DNA of 64,000 nucleotides from JAENVT01 sp039931555. Lineage in GTDB: Bacteria > Actinomycetota > Acidimicrobiia > Acidimicrobiales > Ilumatobacteraceae. Below the pieces are notes generated by a model. The model did no database searches and was not told the DNA's origin. It was given only the letters and a program-made list of their open reading frames with translations. Shown here piece after piece: positions 17,276-25,752 of this stretch. A program made the translations under genes and the position numbers. Position 1 is the first letter of the stretch, and every line of letters begins with the position of its first letter. The stretch lies in contig JBDTRP010000078.1 in NCBI GenBank assembly GCA_039931555.1, positions 1-64,000 on the forward strand, in the 5' to 3' direction.

Positions 17276-18001
17276 TCAGGTGAGGTCGGCCACGGCGACG
17301 GCGCAGGCCACGACCATCATCTTGTCGACGCCACGCTGCAGGTCTTCGTCGGAGATGCGCAGCGAAGTGCCCTCCGTGGCTGCGATCAGATCGCTGATCG
17401 TCACCATGCACAGCGTCTCGATTTTGTGAATGGCGCCCAAGGTGTACAGCACCGCGGCCTCCATCTCGACCGCGAGATGACCACGCTCTTTCCAGTGCTG
17501 CATCATGTCTGGTCGCGGATCGTAGAAGAGCGCGCTCGACACGATCGGGCCGACGCGCACAGTGGCACCGCCGTCGCGCGACAGCTTGACGCTGTGCTCG
17601 ATCAACGACCACGACGCGGTCGGCGCGTGCGGTTCTCCGTTGGTGAGGTGACCGATGATCGGGTCGTCGGCAGTGGCGCTGAGCCCGATGACGGTGTCGC
17701 CCATCTGCAGCCCGTCGGCCAGCCCACCGGCGGTGCCAACCCGGATGATCCGTGTCGCGCCGAGTTGGATCAGCTCGCTGTAGTAGATCGCCGCGCTCGC
17801 GCAACCCATCCCGACGGACTGCACGCTGATCGGCCTACCGGCGAAGGTGCCGGTGTAGCCCAACATGCCGCGTTCCTCGTTGACGCAGCGGGCGCCGGGG
17901 TCGAAGAACGTCTCGGCGATGTACGTGGCTCGGCGTGGATCGCCGGGAACCAGCACCGCAGGGGCGTAGTCGGACGGCTCGGCGCGCAGGTGAATGGGCA
18001 T
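17276..18001 (-). CDS. deoD: Purine-nucleoside phosphorylase (PNP/UDP phosphorylase family)
   Basis: A 241-residue protein from ATG 18001 (MPIHLRAEPSDYAP). VLVPGDPRRATYIAETF binds phosphate, GYTGTFAGRPISVQSVGMG and IIRVGTAGGL form the nucleoside pocket, and EMEAAVLYTLGA and TISDLIAATEG carry the ribose-binding glutamate and catalytic aspartate. It cleaves purine nucleosides with phosphate in salvage. The family also includes uridine phosphorylase; the DeoD-like blocks favour a purine substrate. A frame extending to 18097 overlaps the following glycosylase gene and is not used. The gene lies 38 bases downstream of that glycosylase, on the same strand. Confidence 0.85.
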   Translation of the reverse strand: MPIHLRAEPSDYAPAVLVPGDPRRATYIAETFFDPGARCVNEERGMLGYTGTFAGRPISVQSVGMGCASAAIYYSELIQLGATRIIRVGTAGGLADGLQMGDTVIGLSATADDPIIGHLTNGEPHAPTASWSLIEHSVKLSRDGGATVRVGPIVSSALFYDPRPDMMQHWKERGHLAVEMEAAVLYTLGAIHKIETLCMVTISDLIAATEGTSLRISDEDLQRGVDKMMVVACAVAVADLT

Positions 18002-18039
18002 TCCTCCGAGCGTATAGCGGTACGACTGTTTGGCGTCGG

Positions 18040-18876
18040 TTACTTGAGAAAGCGCGAGGTGGTGTTGTCGGCCAGCACCTTGCCACCTGTCTGGCACGTC
18101 GGGCAGTACGCCACCGTGTAGCCGCTGTACGAGACGGACCGGATCGTGTCACCGCACGCCGGGCAGGCCTCACCGATGCGGCCGTGAACACGGCCGGGCC
18201 GATCCTTCGACGAGCTCATGTCGGGTCGTGTTCGCTCGTATGCCAGACCCTCGTCAACAGCGTCGTGGATCGCCGTGACGATCAATTCGGCGCCGGCCGC
18301 ACCGAGCTTGCCCGTCATTGCGAAGGGAGAGATCTTGGCGCGATGGCAGACCTCGTTGGCCAGCATGCGGCCGAGCCCGGCGATCTGGTGTTGATCGCGC
18401 AGGTAGCCGTGGATGCGCATGTTGGTCGTGGCGAACGCGGCCGCCAACGCGGCCGGGGTCACGTCGAGCGCCTCGGGCCCGAGCCGGTCGAGCGGCCGAC
18501 CGTCGATGGCGTCGTCGGCGATGCACCAGACGCCGGCCCGACGCTCGGTGCCGGCCTCGGTCAGCAGCAACGCCGGGCCCTCGGTGAAGACGAAGCGGGC
18601 CTGCCCGTTGCGAGGTTTGAGCGACTGCTTGTCGTCGACCAACAATCGCCCACCCTGCATGAGGTGCACCACGAACGTCGCCGGCTCGAATCGCAGCAGC
18701 AGGTACTTGCCGCGACGGCCCACCCCCTGCAGCGGCAGCCCGTAGGCGACGTCGGGACGTGGGACGGCGGTCTTCAATGCCGTGAACGTCAGTGGCGCGA
18801 ACTTGGCCAGGACGTGTCCGGAGAACTGCGCGGTCAGCCGCTCGGCGTGGGCTTGTACCTCCGGTAGCTCGGGCAC
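18040..18876 (-). CDS. Fpg/Nei-family DNA glycosylase
   Basis: A 278-residue bifunctional glycosylase/AP lyase for oxidised bases. After the start, PELPEVQAHAERL gives the catalytic N-terminal proline and Glu3, and VGRRGKYLLLRF contains the conserved beta-lobe lysine. The helix-two-turn-helix is IAGLGRMLANEVCHRAKISP. The C-terminal zinc finger has CPACG and CPTCQ. In the finger hairpin, the usual Arg before Thr is replaced by tyrosine (SYSGYTVAYCPTCQ), which places it in a divergent actinobacterial subgroup. Substrate preference cannot be read from sequence, so I give no fpg or nei symbol. It lies 9 bases after an SCP2 gene on the same strand. Confidence 0.88.
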   Translation of the reverse strand: MPELPEVQAHAERLTAQFSGHVLAKFAPLTFTALKTAVPRPDVAYGLPLQGVGRRGKYLLLRFEPATFVVHLMQGGRLLVDDKQSLKPRNGQARFVFTEGPALLLTEAGTERRAGVWCIADDAIDGRPLDRLGPEALDVTPAALAAAFATTNMRIHGYLRDQHQIAGLGRMLANEVCHRAKISPFAMTGKLGAAGAELIVTAIHDAVDEGLAYERTRPDMSSSKDRPGRVHGRIGEACPACGDTIRSVSYSGYTVAYCPTCQTGGKVLADNTTSRFLK

Positions 18877-18885
18877 AGGGGTGGC

Positions 18886-19278
18886 TCAGCGGTACTCGGT
18901 CTGTTCGCGAACCGAGGTGAACACGGCGTCGAGCGCGGCGAACACGGGTTGCGACTCGATCAGCTTCTGTTGGTTGCCGGTGAGCCGGATCAGGCCCTTG
19001 ATGAACGCTTCCTGCGCGTTGAGTTCACCGGTCGCGACGGCTGCAGCGGTCGCCCACGATTGCTCCATGCACACGTCTTCGGTTGCGGCAGGCCCGGCGG
19101 CGAACGACGCGGTGCCACCGCCGAGACGCAGGTGGTAGATCACGTTGCCCTCGGGCCCGTCGGTCACGACCTGGGTGACGCCGATCTGGTGGGTATCGGC
19201 GAGCGCGGCGAGAGCGTCGCTCGTGGCGACCTCCTGAGACAAGGCATCGATCCAGGCGAGACTGAGATAGCGGACCAC
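18886..19278 (-). CDS. SCP2 sterol-carrier-like domain protein
   Basis: A 130-residue single-domain protein from GTG 19278. HLRLGGGTASFAAGPAATED and WATAAAVATGELNAQEAFIK, followed by GLIRLTGNQQKL, follow the SCP2 pattern, in which a lipid-binding sheet is closed by helices. Such domains bind hydrophobic molecules; the ligand is unknown here. It lies 9 bases upstream of the Fpg/Nei gene on the same strand, and only 24 bases separate its start from that of a divergent gene at 19303, so both promoters must overlap the coding ends. Confidence 0.75.
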   Translation of the reverse strand: MVRYLSLAWIDALSQEVATSDALAALADTHQIGVTQVVTDGPEGNVIYHLRLGGGTASFAAGPAATEDVCMEQSWATAAAVATGELNAQEAFIKGLIRLTGNQQKLIESQPVFAALDAVFTSVREQTEYR

Positions 19279-19302
19279 GGCCGCCTAGTCTGCCGGATCG
19301 AG

Positions 19303-19944
19303 ATGCTGTTCGCTTCCGCCGACGAGGCTCGCCACGCAGATGTGGCCGTCGAAGCCTGGTGGTGGTGGGGGTGGAACGCTGCGGCCACCGCCGGGCTGTT
19401 CGTCGGGTTGGAACTGCGCGGGCGACGCTTTGACTACTGGGCGGGCCTGGTGCGCCGGGGCGAGCCGTACCTCTACGTCGAAGAGCTCGACGGAACCGGG
19501 CTGCGTGACGGGTTGGAGATCAAGCCGGCGCAGATGTGGGCCGACCATGCCTGTGACGTCGAGTTCCGGCAGTGGAGCGTCGGCAACGAGGCTCACGGCG
19601 TGCTCTTGGATGACCCGACCGAGGCGTGGCGCCGGGCACACGGGATGCCGGTGCCGGTGACGTTCGACGTCGAGTGGGGATCGGCGGAAGACCCGACCGC
19701 GATCGCTCACGGCTACGAGCAGACCGGCGACATCGATGCCCGCATCGAGTTGACCGAAGGGGTGCTCGATCTCGTCGGTCGCGGCCATCGCGTGCACGTG
19801 TGGGGCGCACCGTACCGACCGCACGCGATGGCGATGCCGATCGACTCGGTTGGTCTGCGGGCGCCGTATCGCCGCAGCGATGGGGTGCACGTGGATCAGG
19901 TGCTCACCCCCACAGGTTGGCTCGGGCGTACTGTCGGCACATGA
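19303..19944 (+). CDS. Hypothetical protein, possibly coupled to DUF3097
   Basis: A 213-residue soluble protein from ATG 19303. It has an unusual WWWWGW stretch near residue 20. Later blocks include GLFVGLELRGRRFDYWAGLV, YLYVEELDGTGLR, VTFDVEWGSAEDP and GRGHRVHVWGAPYRPHAM. I do not recognise the family. The last bases, ATGA, form the start of the next gene, so the two are translationally coupled. A TAGTCT at 19286-19291 could be a -10 for a near-leaderless message. Codon use and GC match the neighbours, so there is no sign of transfer. Confidence 0.7.
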   Translation: MLFASADEARHADVAVEAWWWWGWNAAATAGLFVGLELRGRRFDYWAGLVRRGEPYLYVEELDGTGLRDGLEIKPAQMWADHACDVEFRQWSVGNEAHGVLLDDPTEAWRRAHGMPVPVTFDVEWGSAEDPTAIAHGYEQTGDIDARIELTEGVLDLVGRGHRVHVWGAPYRPHAMAMPIDSVGLRAPYRRSDGVHVDQVLTPTGWLGRTVGT

Positions 19945-20753
19945 CCCGCGACATCCTCGTCGAGTTCGAGCAGATGCGCGGGCAGCCGAAGTACCCGTCG
20001 GTCGTGGCGCGCCTCGGCGAGGTTGTCGAGGACCGCGCCTCCGGATTCTGTGGCGGCATCATCGCAATCACGCCAGAGGCCGTCACGTTGCGCGACCGGC
20101 GCGGCGCGACTCGGCAGTTCCGCTACAAGCCCGGCGGCTTCCTGCTCGCGGGCAAGCCGGTCACGCTCGTGCGCGAACTGCGATCAGCGCAGGCCCCGGC
20201 ACGCACCAACAGCGGCGCGGTTGCCCGTGCGTCGCAGCGCGCCCAGGTCGCCCGGGCCGGCCGCATCTGGGTCGAGGGCCGCCACGACGCCGAACTGCTG
20301 CAGCACGTGTGGGGTGACGAGCTGGCCGACCTGGCGATCGTGGTCGAGCCGATGCACGGCATCGACGGGTTGGTCGGCATGGTCGCCGGATTCGGGCCCA
20401 CATCGCAACGCCGCCTCGGCATCCTCGTCGACCACCTGGTCGCCGGGTCGAAAGAAGACCGTATCACGCGGCAGGTGGCCGGTCCCGATGTGCTGGTGAC
20501 CGGCCACCCCTTCGTCGACGTGTGGGCGGGCATTCGCCCGCAGGTGATGGAGCTCGCCGAGTGGCCCGACGTGCCCCGCACCGTCGAATGGAAGCAGGGC
20601 ATGTGCGCCGCTCTGGGCGTGTCGCTCACGGATTTCTGGCCGCGCCTACGGAATCGCGTTCGGACGTTTGCGGATCTGCGACCGGAGCTGGTGGGGGCGG
20701 TGGAGCAGCTGATCGATTTTGTTGCTCCGCCTGGCGGCGACGGCGACGGCTGA
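19941..20753 (+). CDS. DUF3097-family protein with Toprim-like core
   Basis: A 270-residue protein from ATG 19941, overlapping the previous stop by four bases. It matches the actinobacterial DUF3097 pattern: SGFCGGIIAITPEAVTLRDR, FLLAGKPVTLV, then RIWVEGRHDAELLQHVWGDE and RRLGILVDHLVAGSKEDR. The VEGxxDAELL and ILVDHLVAGSK pair looks like the glutamate and aspartate halves of a Toprim fold, as in RNase M5 or primases; this is my inference. Function is not established. The final 128 bases overlap the 3' end of the convergent DUF4349 gene. Confidence 0.8.
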   Translation: MTRDILVEFEQMRGQPKYPSVVARLGEVVEDRASGFCGGIIAITPEAVTLRDRRGATRQFRYKPGGFLLAGKPVTLVRELRSAQAPARTNSGAVARASQRAQVARAGRIWVEGRHDAELLQHVWGDELADLAIVVEPMHGIDGLVGMVAGFGPTSQRRLGILVDHLVAGSKEDRITRQVAGPDVLVTGHPFVDVWAGIRPQVMELAEWPDVPRTVEWKQGMCAALGVSLTDFWPRLRNRVRTFADLRPELVGAVEQLIDFVAPPGGDGDG

Positions 20754-21666
20754 ACGGGATCGCGAAGGCCGCTGCGATCGCGCCGATCACCAGTAATGGC
20801 GACGCGTATCCGATGAAGATCATGATCGCGGCCAGCGCCACGACGAAGCCCTTCCAGCCATTCTCGAATGCCCGGCCGATCGTCTGCTTGGCCTTTGGCG
20901 CAGCCTTGACAGCTGCGGGCTCGGGGCTGACGCTCAACTGCACGCGCAGCGTGGCCAGCGACACCCGGTCACTGATCGCTCGCTTCATCGCCGTGTACTG
21001 CTCGACCAAGGTCTCGCGCTCGGTGAGTTGACTCTCCAGGCTCAGGATCTGGCCGAGATCGGTCGCTGCTTCCAACAACTTCCGGACGCGATCCAGGCTG
21101 GCCTGCGCGGTGGTCAGCCTGGCGTCGATGTCGACCACTTGGCCGGTCACATCCTCGGTGCCTTGCGATGCCGTGCGCCGGATACCGATTGCGTCGAGAT
21201 CCGCGATTGCAGCCTCGATGTTCTCCGGGGGCAACTTGATGACGAACGAAGCGCTCGACGAACGGTCGTCAGCGATGTTGATCGTGCGCTCGTAGATCTG
21301 ACCACCGTGGCGATCGGAGAGCGTGACCACGTCGTTGATCCCCTTGGTGATGTCGTCGACCTCGACGCCGTAGCTGACGTCGATCGCCAGGTACTTGTTC
21401 GGCGAGCTGTTGGTGGGCGCGTCGATCGACGGCAGTGCGAGCTCGGGCCCTGCGGCCGGTGTCTCCCCCGAAACACCGCTGCCGCCGGGAACTTGACTGG
21501 CATCTCCGTTGGCCGAGTCGGTCTTGGTCTCTGCGGGTTTGGCGATGTCGACGGTGCCGATCGACGACGACTTGCTGTCACTACCGCATGCGGTTGCGCC
21601 GAGGATGACAGCTACGAGGGCGGCGGCGGTCCGTACCCCTCGATGCGCTGTGTTCAGGTGTGTCAT
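20626..21666 (-). CDS. DUF4349-family lipoprotein with C-terminal membrane anchor
   Basis: A 346-residue protein from ATG 21666. The signal sequence ends in the lipobox-like ILGATACGS, predicting a lipid-modified cysteine near residue 26. After a low-complexity linker, residues about 95-245 are DUF4349, including DITKGINDVVTLSDRHGGQI, EDVTGQVVDIDARL and a coiled-coil-like LSLESQLTERETLVEQYTAM. One membrane segment follows (GFVVALAAIMIFIGYASPL and on), then a basic and proline-rich cytoplasmic tail. The tail region is antisense to the last 128 bases of the DUF3097 gene, an unusually long convergent overlap. Confidence 0.8.
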   Translation of the reverse strand: MTHLNTAHRGVRTAAALVAVILGATACGSDSKSSSIGTVDIAKPAETKTDSANGDASQVPGGSGVSGETPAAGPELALPSIDAPTNSSPNKYLAIDVSYGVEVDDITKGINDVVTLSDRHGGQIYERTINIADDRSSSASFVIKLPPENIEAAIADLDAIGIRRTASQGTEDVTGQVVDIDARLTTAQASLDRVRKLLEAATDLGQILSLESQLTERETLVEQYTAMKRAISDRVSLATLRVQLSVSPEPAAVKAAPKAKQTIGRAFENGWKGFVVALAAIMIFIGYASPLLVIGAIAAAFAIPFSRRRRRQAEQQNRSAAPPPPPAPVADPQTSERDSVGAARNP

Positions 21667-21730
21667 GGGTGTTCGACGTGACCACCGACACGTCTGGTTC
21701 CCAACTCGCCCAACTGTGTTTCGCCTTGGT

Positions 21731-21827
21731 CGGGCGCGATGTGAGTAGCGCCAGTACCGGAATCGCGCCCGACGAGGGTCTGCGGGCGCGGTGTGAGTAG
21801 CGCCAGTACCGGAATCGCGCCCGACGG
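21731..21827. repeat. Tandem pair of palindromic elements, family D
   Basis: Two copies of a 44-45 base element at 21731-21774 and 21783-21826 differ at only one or two bases. Each has arms CGGGCGCGAT and ATCGCGCCCG around a 24-base loop containing GTGAGTAGCGCCAGTACCGG. They fill the space between the divergent DUF4349 and PPK2 genes and end about 30 bases before the PPK2 start. Confidence 0.85.
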
Positions 21828-21854
21828 GGTGGGGATGCGTAGTCTCGGCGGCGA

Positions 21855-22634
21855 ATGGGACGCCTCGACTCACTGGATCTCACACCGCGCCTGGCCCGCA
21901 AGGACTACGACGAGCGGTTGCTCGCCGCGCAGCGACGCTTGTTGCATCTTCGCTTGCACGTCGGAGGCCAGATGGGCGCGGGCGAGCTCGGGCCGGGGCT
22001 CGTGTTCGTGTTCGAGGGCAGCGATGCGGCGGGCAAGGGAGGCGCGATCAAGCGTCTGGTCGAGCCGCTCGATCCCCGGCACTACCGCGTGTCGTCATTC
22101 GCCAAGCCGACGTTCGACGAGAAGCGGCATCCGTTCTTGTGGCGCTTCTACCCATACGTGCCGGGCCTCGGCGGGATGTCGGTGTTCGACCGCAGTTGGT
22201 ATGGGCGGGTGCTCGTCGAGCGCATCGAAGGATTCGCCACCGAGGACCAATGGGGTCGGGCGTACGAGGAGATCGTGCAGTTCGAGCGCGCCAACGCGCT
22301 GGAGGGCGTGATCATCGTCAAGTTCTGGCTGCAGATCAGCGCCGAGGAGCAGCTGAAGAGGTTCGAGGATCGCGAGAACGATCCGTTGCGGCGGTGGAAG
22401 ATCACCGAGGAGGACTGGCGCAACCGCACCAAGGCCGACCAGTACACGATCGCCGCCGAGGAGATGTTCGAACGCACCGATCACCACCTCGCACCGTGGG
22501 ACCTGATCTCCGGCGAGAACAAGCGCCTCGCCCGGGTGCAGGTCGTGGAAACCGCGATCCACCGGGTCGAGCAGGGCATGGCTCGTTGGGGGATGGATGT
22601 GCCGGCTCCCGACGAGTTCGGTGCTGTGAGCTAG
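21855..22634 (+). CDS. Polyphosphate kinase 2 family protein
   Basis: A 259-residue P-loop kinase of the PPK2 family, which transfers phosphate between polyphosphate and nucleotides. VFVFEGSDAAGKGGAIKRL is the Walker A region (residues about 54-72). MSVFDRSWYGRVLVERIEGF contains the Walker B aspartate and the family's DRSWYGR motif. KFWLQISAEEQLKRF, DPLRRWKITEEDW and the lid-like arginines complete the fold. Length fits a single-domain PPK2; whether it uses NMPs, NDPs or both is not decidable here. It overlaps the convergent DedA gene by four bases. Confidence 0.9.
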   Translation: MGRLDSLDLTPRLARKDYDERLLAAQRRLLHLRLHVGGQMGAGELGPGLVFVFEGSDAAGKGGAIKRLVEPLDPRHYRVSSFAKPTFDEKRHPFLWRFYPYVPGLGGMSVFDRSWYGRVLVERIEGFATEDQWGRAYEEIVQFERANALEGVIIVKFWLQISAEEQLKRFEDRENDPLRRWKITEEDWRNRTKADQYTIAAEEMFERTDHHLAPWDLISGENKRLARVQVVETAIHRVEQGMARWGMDVPAPDEFGAVS

Positions 22635-23251
22635 TTCAGCTTTGCGGCGCGGCGGTGGCGCATGTACTCGACCGCCACCGGCAACAGGGAAATCGCGACC
22701 ACGGCGATCGCCGCCAATTCGATGTTGTTCTTGATCACCTCGACTTGGCCGAGGAAGTACCCGAGCACCGTCACGCCTCCGGCCCACAGCACCGCTCCGA
22801 TCGCATTGGCGGTGATGAACGTGCGCTGGCGCATCCTGCCCACGCCTGCCAGCACCGGCACGAACGTGCGCACGATCGGAACGAAGCGGGCCATCACGAG
22901 TGCCTTCGTGCCGTGACGGTCGAAGAACAACTGGGTCCGCACGACGTTGCGCTGGTTGAACAGCCGCGAATCCGGTCGGTCGAACACCGATGGGCCGAAC
23001 GTGCGCCCGATGAGATAGCCGACCTGGTTGCCGACGAAGGCCGAGACGACGAGCACGGGGAGCACCAGCCCCATCGTCGGCAGATGCGGTAATCCCTTCG
23101 GCTTCGACGACAGGAACCCGGCGATGAACAGCAGCGAATCACCGGGCAGGAAGAAGCCGATCAGCAGACCGGTCTCGGCGAAGATGATCAGCGCGGCAAG
23201 CGCCAACCCGCCCTGGTCGAGCCACTTCTCGATGTCGAACAGAGCAAGCAC
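22631..23251 (-). CDS. DedA-family membrane protein
   Basis: A 206-residue protein from GTG 23251. FAETGLLIGFFLPGDSLLFI near residue 24 is the DedA/SNARE-associated signature with the conserved glutamate, glycine, proline and aspartate. GYLIGRTFGPSVF, FFDRHGTKALVMARFVPIVR and FVPVLAGVGRM, the conserved arginine-containing half, follow. DedA proteins act in lipid scrambling or transport and envelope integrity. It lies 16 bases downstream of hppA on the same strand and may be cotranscribed with it. Confidence 0.9.
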   Translation of the reverse strand: MLALFDIEKWLDQGGLALAALIIFAETGLLIGFFLPGDSLLFIAGFLSSKPKGLPHLPTMGLVLPVLVVSAFVGNQVGYLIGRTFGPSVFDRPDSRLFNQRNVVRTQLFFDRHGTKALVMARFVPIVRTFVPVLAGVGRMRQRTFITANAIGAVLWAGGVTVLGYFLGQVEVIKNNIELAAIAVVAISLLPVAVEYMRHRRAAKLN

Positions 23252-23267
23252 AAGGAGAAGCGGGCGA

Positions 23268-25595
23268 TCAGGTGCTGGGTGAGTCGCTGATCGAACTCAC
23301 CTTGCGGCTGGAGAAGATGATCGCACCGATCAGCACGACCAGCGCGGCTGCGGCGATGGAGAAGCGGGCGCCGTCGTTGTCGCGCAGGCTGATGATGGCC
23401 GGCAGGATCAACAGCGACACCAGGTTCATCACCTTGATCAACGGGTTCAGCGCGGGACCGGCGGTGTCTTTGAACGGGTCGCCAACTGTGTCGGCGATGA
23501 CAGCAGCCCGGTACGGGTCGCTGCCCTTGCCGCCGTGGTGACCGTCTTCGATGTACTTCTTGGAGTTGTCCCACGCACCGCCGGAGTTGGACAGGTAGTT
23601 GGCCATCAACTGCCCGACGAGGATGACGGCGGCCAGGAATGCGCCGAGTGCGAAGAAGTTGATGCCGAAGCCGACGATCACCGGCGTCAGCACGGCGAGC
23701 AGGGCAGGAGTGGCAAGTTCACGCAACGAAGCCTCGGTGCAGATGTCGATGACGGGGCCGTACTCCGGCTCCTTCTCGCCCTTCATGATCTTGCCGTCGG
23801 CGAACTGCTTGCGGACTTCCTGCACGACGACGCCTGCGGTGCGGCCGACGGCGCGGATCGCCAGCGCGCTGAACATGAACGGCACGGAGCCACCGATCAG
23901 CAGACCGATGAACACCTTCGGGTCGGCGACGTTGATCGGCAACAGGTCGAACACGCCACGCGAGGTGCGTAACGCGGCGTCGATCTGGTCTTGCGGCAGC
24001 AACTCGTTGACAGCGGTCTCGATGAAGCTGGCGAACAGGGCAACGGCGGCGATGACGGCCGAACCGATCGCGAAGCCCTTGGTGACGGCCTTGGTGGTGT
24101 TGCCGACGGCGTCGAGGCTGACCATGATCCGCTGCGGCTCGCCGTGGAACTCGCCGCTCATCTCGGCGATGCCGGCGGCGTTGTCGCTGACCGGGCCGAA
24201 GGTGTCTTCGGAGACGATGATGCCGGTCGTTGCCAGCATGCCCATGCCACACAAGGCAACGAGGTAGAACGAGAACTGCAGGTTGCCGCCGCCGAGCGCC
24301 AGGGCTGAGCCCAAGGCGATGGCGATGGCCAGCACGGCGTACACCGAGCTCTCCATGCCGCTGGCGGTACCGGCCAGGATCACCGTGGCCGGGCCGGTCT
24401 CGGCGGCTGCGGCGATCTCTTGCACTGGCGAGTGATGCGTCGCCGTGTAGTACTCGGTGAGGCGGCTGATGAGCTGCGCCAGAACCAGGCCGATGGCGAC
24501 CGCCCCGAAGCACTTCCAGCCGACGTTCGACCGGGTGTTTCCGACGTACACCAACGCGACGATCAAGGTGCCGATGAGCGTCAGCGAGCCGGCGACCAGG
24601 AAGCCCTTGTTGATCGGCTTCAGCGCGTTGGTCTCGCCTTCTTTCGCCTTGACGAAGAAGATTCCGATGATCGAGGCGACCACGCCGATTGCCCGCGCCG
24701 CAAGCGGGAACATCAGGCCGAGCACCCACTTCCTGGGGTCGTCGGGGTAGACGGATTTGAATGCGGCGACGCCGAGGATGATCGATGCGACGAGGGTGAC
24801 CTCGTAGCTCTCGAACAGGTCTGCGGCCATTCCGGCACAGTCGCCGACGTTGTCGCCGACGTTGTCGGCAATGGTCGCCGGGTTGCGCGGGTCGTCCTCG
24901 GGAATGCCGGCTTCTACCTTGCCAACCAGGTCTGCGCCGACGTCGGCTGCCTTGGTGAAGATGCCGCCGCCAACGCGCAGGAACAACGCCAACAATGAAC
25001 CGCCGAAACCGAAACCGATCAGGATGACCGACGACGTGTTCTGGAAAAGGGTGATGATGAGGGTTGCGCCGAGCAGGCCGAGCCCGACAGTGAACATGCC
25101 GGCAACGCCGCCCGTGCGGAACGCGATGGTCAGCGCCTTGGGCATCGAGCCGGTCTTGGCTGCAGCCGCGGTGCGCACGTTGCCCCGGGTCGCCAGCGTC
25201 ATGCCGATCAAACCGGTGGCCCCTGAGGCAAAGCAACCCATGATGAACGCCAGCGTGCGCCAGGTACCGGCCAGACCGAAGCTCAACGCCTCGCTGCCGT
25301 CGGGCTTCTTGATCGCTGTCGATGTCACGAAGACGATGATCGCCAGCGGAATCAGGATCATGCCGATCGTCTTGAACTGACGGCGCAGGTATGCCGAGGC
25401 ACCCTCCTGGATCGCCTTGGCGATCTCCTTCATCTTCGGGGTGCCTTCATCGAAGGCCATGACGTTCTTCGCCAGCAACAGGCCGACGATGATTGCGACG
25501 ATGGCCGCCAGGCCGGAGAGCGACAGCACCGCCCACTCTCCGCCTCGGAGGATGAAGTCTTGGTAGCCGCCTTCGGTAGCAATCACTGATGACAC
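23268..25595 (-). CDS. hppA: K+-independent, proton-pumping membrane pyrophosphatase
   Basis: A 775-residue, roughly 16-helix enzyme that hydrolyses pyrophosphate and pumps protons out of the cytoplasm. The PPi/Mg site motif DVGADLVGKVEAG is followed by DNVGDNVGDCAGMAADLFES. The ion-specificity position is lysine, followed three residues later by threonine, in GNTTKAVTKG. K+-dependent enzymes have alanine and glycine at these positions, so this enzyme belongs to the K+-independent group. TVGDPFKDTAGPALNPLIK is the second conserved site. A leftward promoter candidate lies 31-59 bases upstream of the GTG start. It is divergent from sdhC. Confidence 0.95.
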   Translation of the reverse strand: MSSVIATEGGYQDFILRGGEWAVLSLSGLAAIVAIIVGLLLAKNVMAFDEGTPKMKEIAKAIQEGASAYLRRQFKTIGMILIPLAIIVFVTSTAIKKPDGSEALSFGLAGTWRTLAFIMGCFASGATGLIGMTLATRGNVRTAAAAKTGSMPKALTIAFRTGGVAGMFTVGLGLLGATLIITLFQNTSSVILIGFGFGGSLLALFLRVGGGIFTKAADVGADLVGKVEAGIPEDDPRNPATIADNVGDNVGDCAGMAADLFESYEVTLVASIILGVAAFKSVYPDDPRKWVLGLMFPLAARAIGVVASIIGIFFVKAKEGETNALKPINKGFLVAGSLTLIGTLIVALVYVGNTRSNVGWKCFGAVAIGLVLAQLISRLTEYYTATHHSPVQEIAAAAETGPATVILAGTASGMESSVYAVLAIAIALGSALALGGGNLQFSFYLVALCGMGMLATTGIIVSEDTFGPVSDNAAGIAEMSGEFHGEPQRIMVSLDAVGNTTKAVTKGFAIGSAVIAAVALFASFIETAVNELLPQDQIDAALRTSRGVFDLLPINVADPKVFIGLLIGGSVPFMFSALAIRAVGRTAGVVVQEVRKQFADGKIMKGEKEPEYGPVIDICTEASLRELATPALLAVLTPVIVGFGINFFALGAFLAAVILVGQLMANYLSNSGGAWDNSKKYIEDGHHGGKGSDPYRAAVIADTVGDPFKDTAGPALNPLIKVMNLVSLLILPAIISLRDNDGARFSIAAAALVVLIGAIIFSSRKVSSISDSPST

Positions 25596-25625
25596 CGGTC
25601 GTACTCCCGGAAAACTCGGGCGCGC

Positions 25626-25654
25626 CCAATAGGTGGGGAACGCTTGGTTGGCAA
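25626..25654 (-). promoter_or_regulatory. Candidate hppA promoter
   Basis: On the minus strand TTGCCA (25654-25649) and TATTGG (25631-25626) are separated by exactly 17 bases, matching sigma-70-type -35 and -10 spacing. The predicted start near 25619 leaves about 24 bases of leader before the hppA start. Sequence match only. Confidence 0.5.
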
Positions 25655-25713
25655 ACGTGGAGAGTGTAGGGACTTTGGGGTGCGTCCGGCGAAACGATGA
25701 CAGTTTCCGGAAA

Positions 25714-25723
25714 GTTCGTCAGT
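25714..25723. promoter_or_regulatory. Ten-base palindrome in the hppA-sdhC intergenic region
   Basis: TTTCCGGAAA is a perfect palindrome, 30 bases upstream of the sdhC start and on the sdh side of the hppA promoter candidate. It could be a regulator site, but a palindrome this short can arise by chance. Confidence 0.3.
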
Positions 25724-25752
25724 GAGAGGTCGTGGGAGTACCGTCGACACTG

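Noticed and set aside
18949..19302. Long N-terminal extension of the hypothetical gene at 19303
   Set aside because: The frame overlaps the SCP2 gene on the other strand, and the extension lacks similarity to anything recognised.
21731..21827. Possible mini CRISPR array
   Set aside because: Only two copies, each internally palindromic with long arms, a very short 8-base spacer, and no cas genes in the window.
23719..25236. Long second leftward frame inside hppA
   Set aside because: Arg-rich shadow frame of hppA on the same strand, with no start context or recognisable motif.
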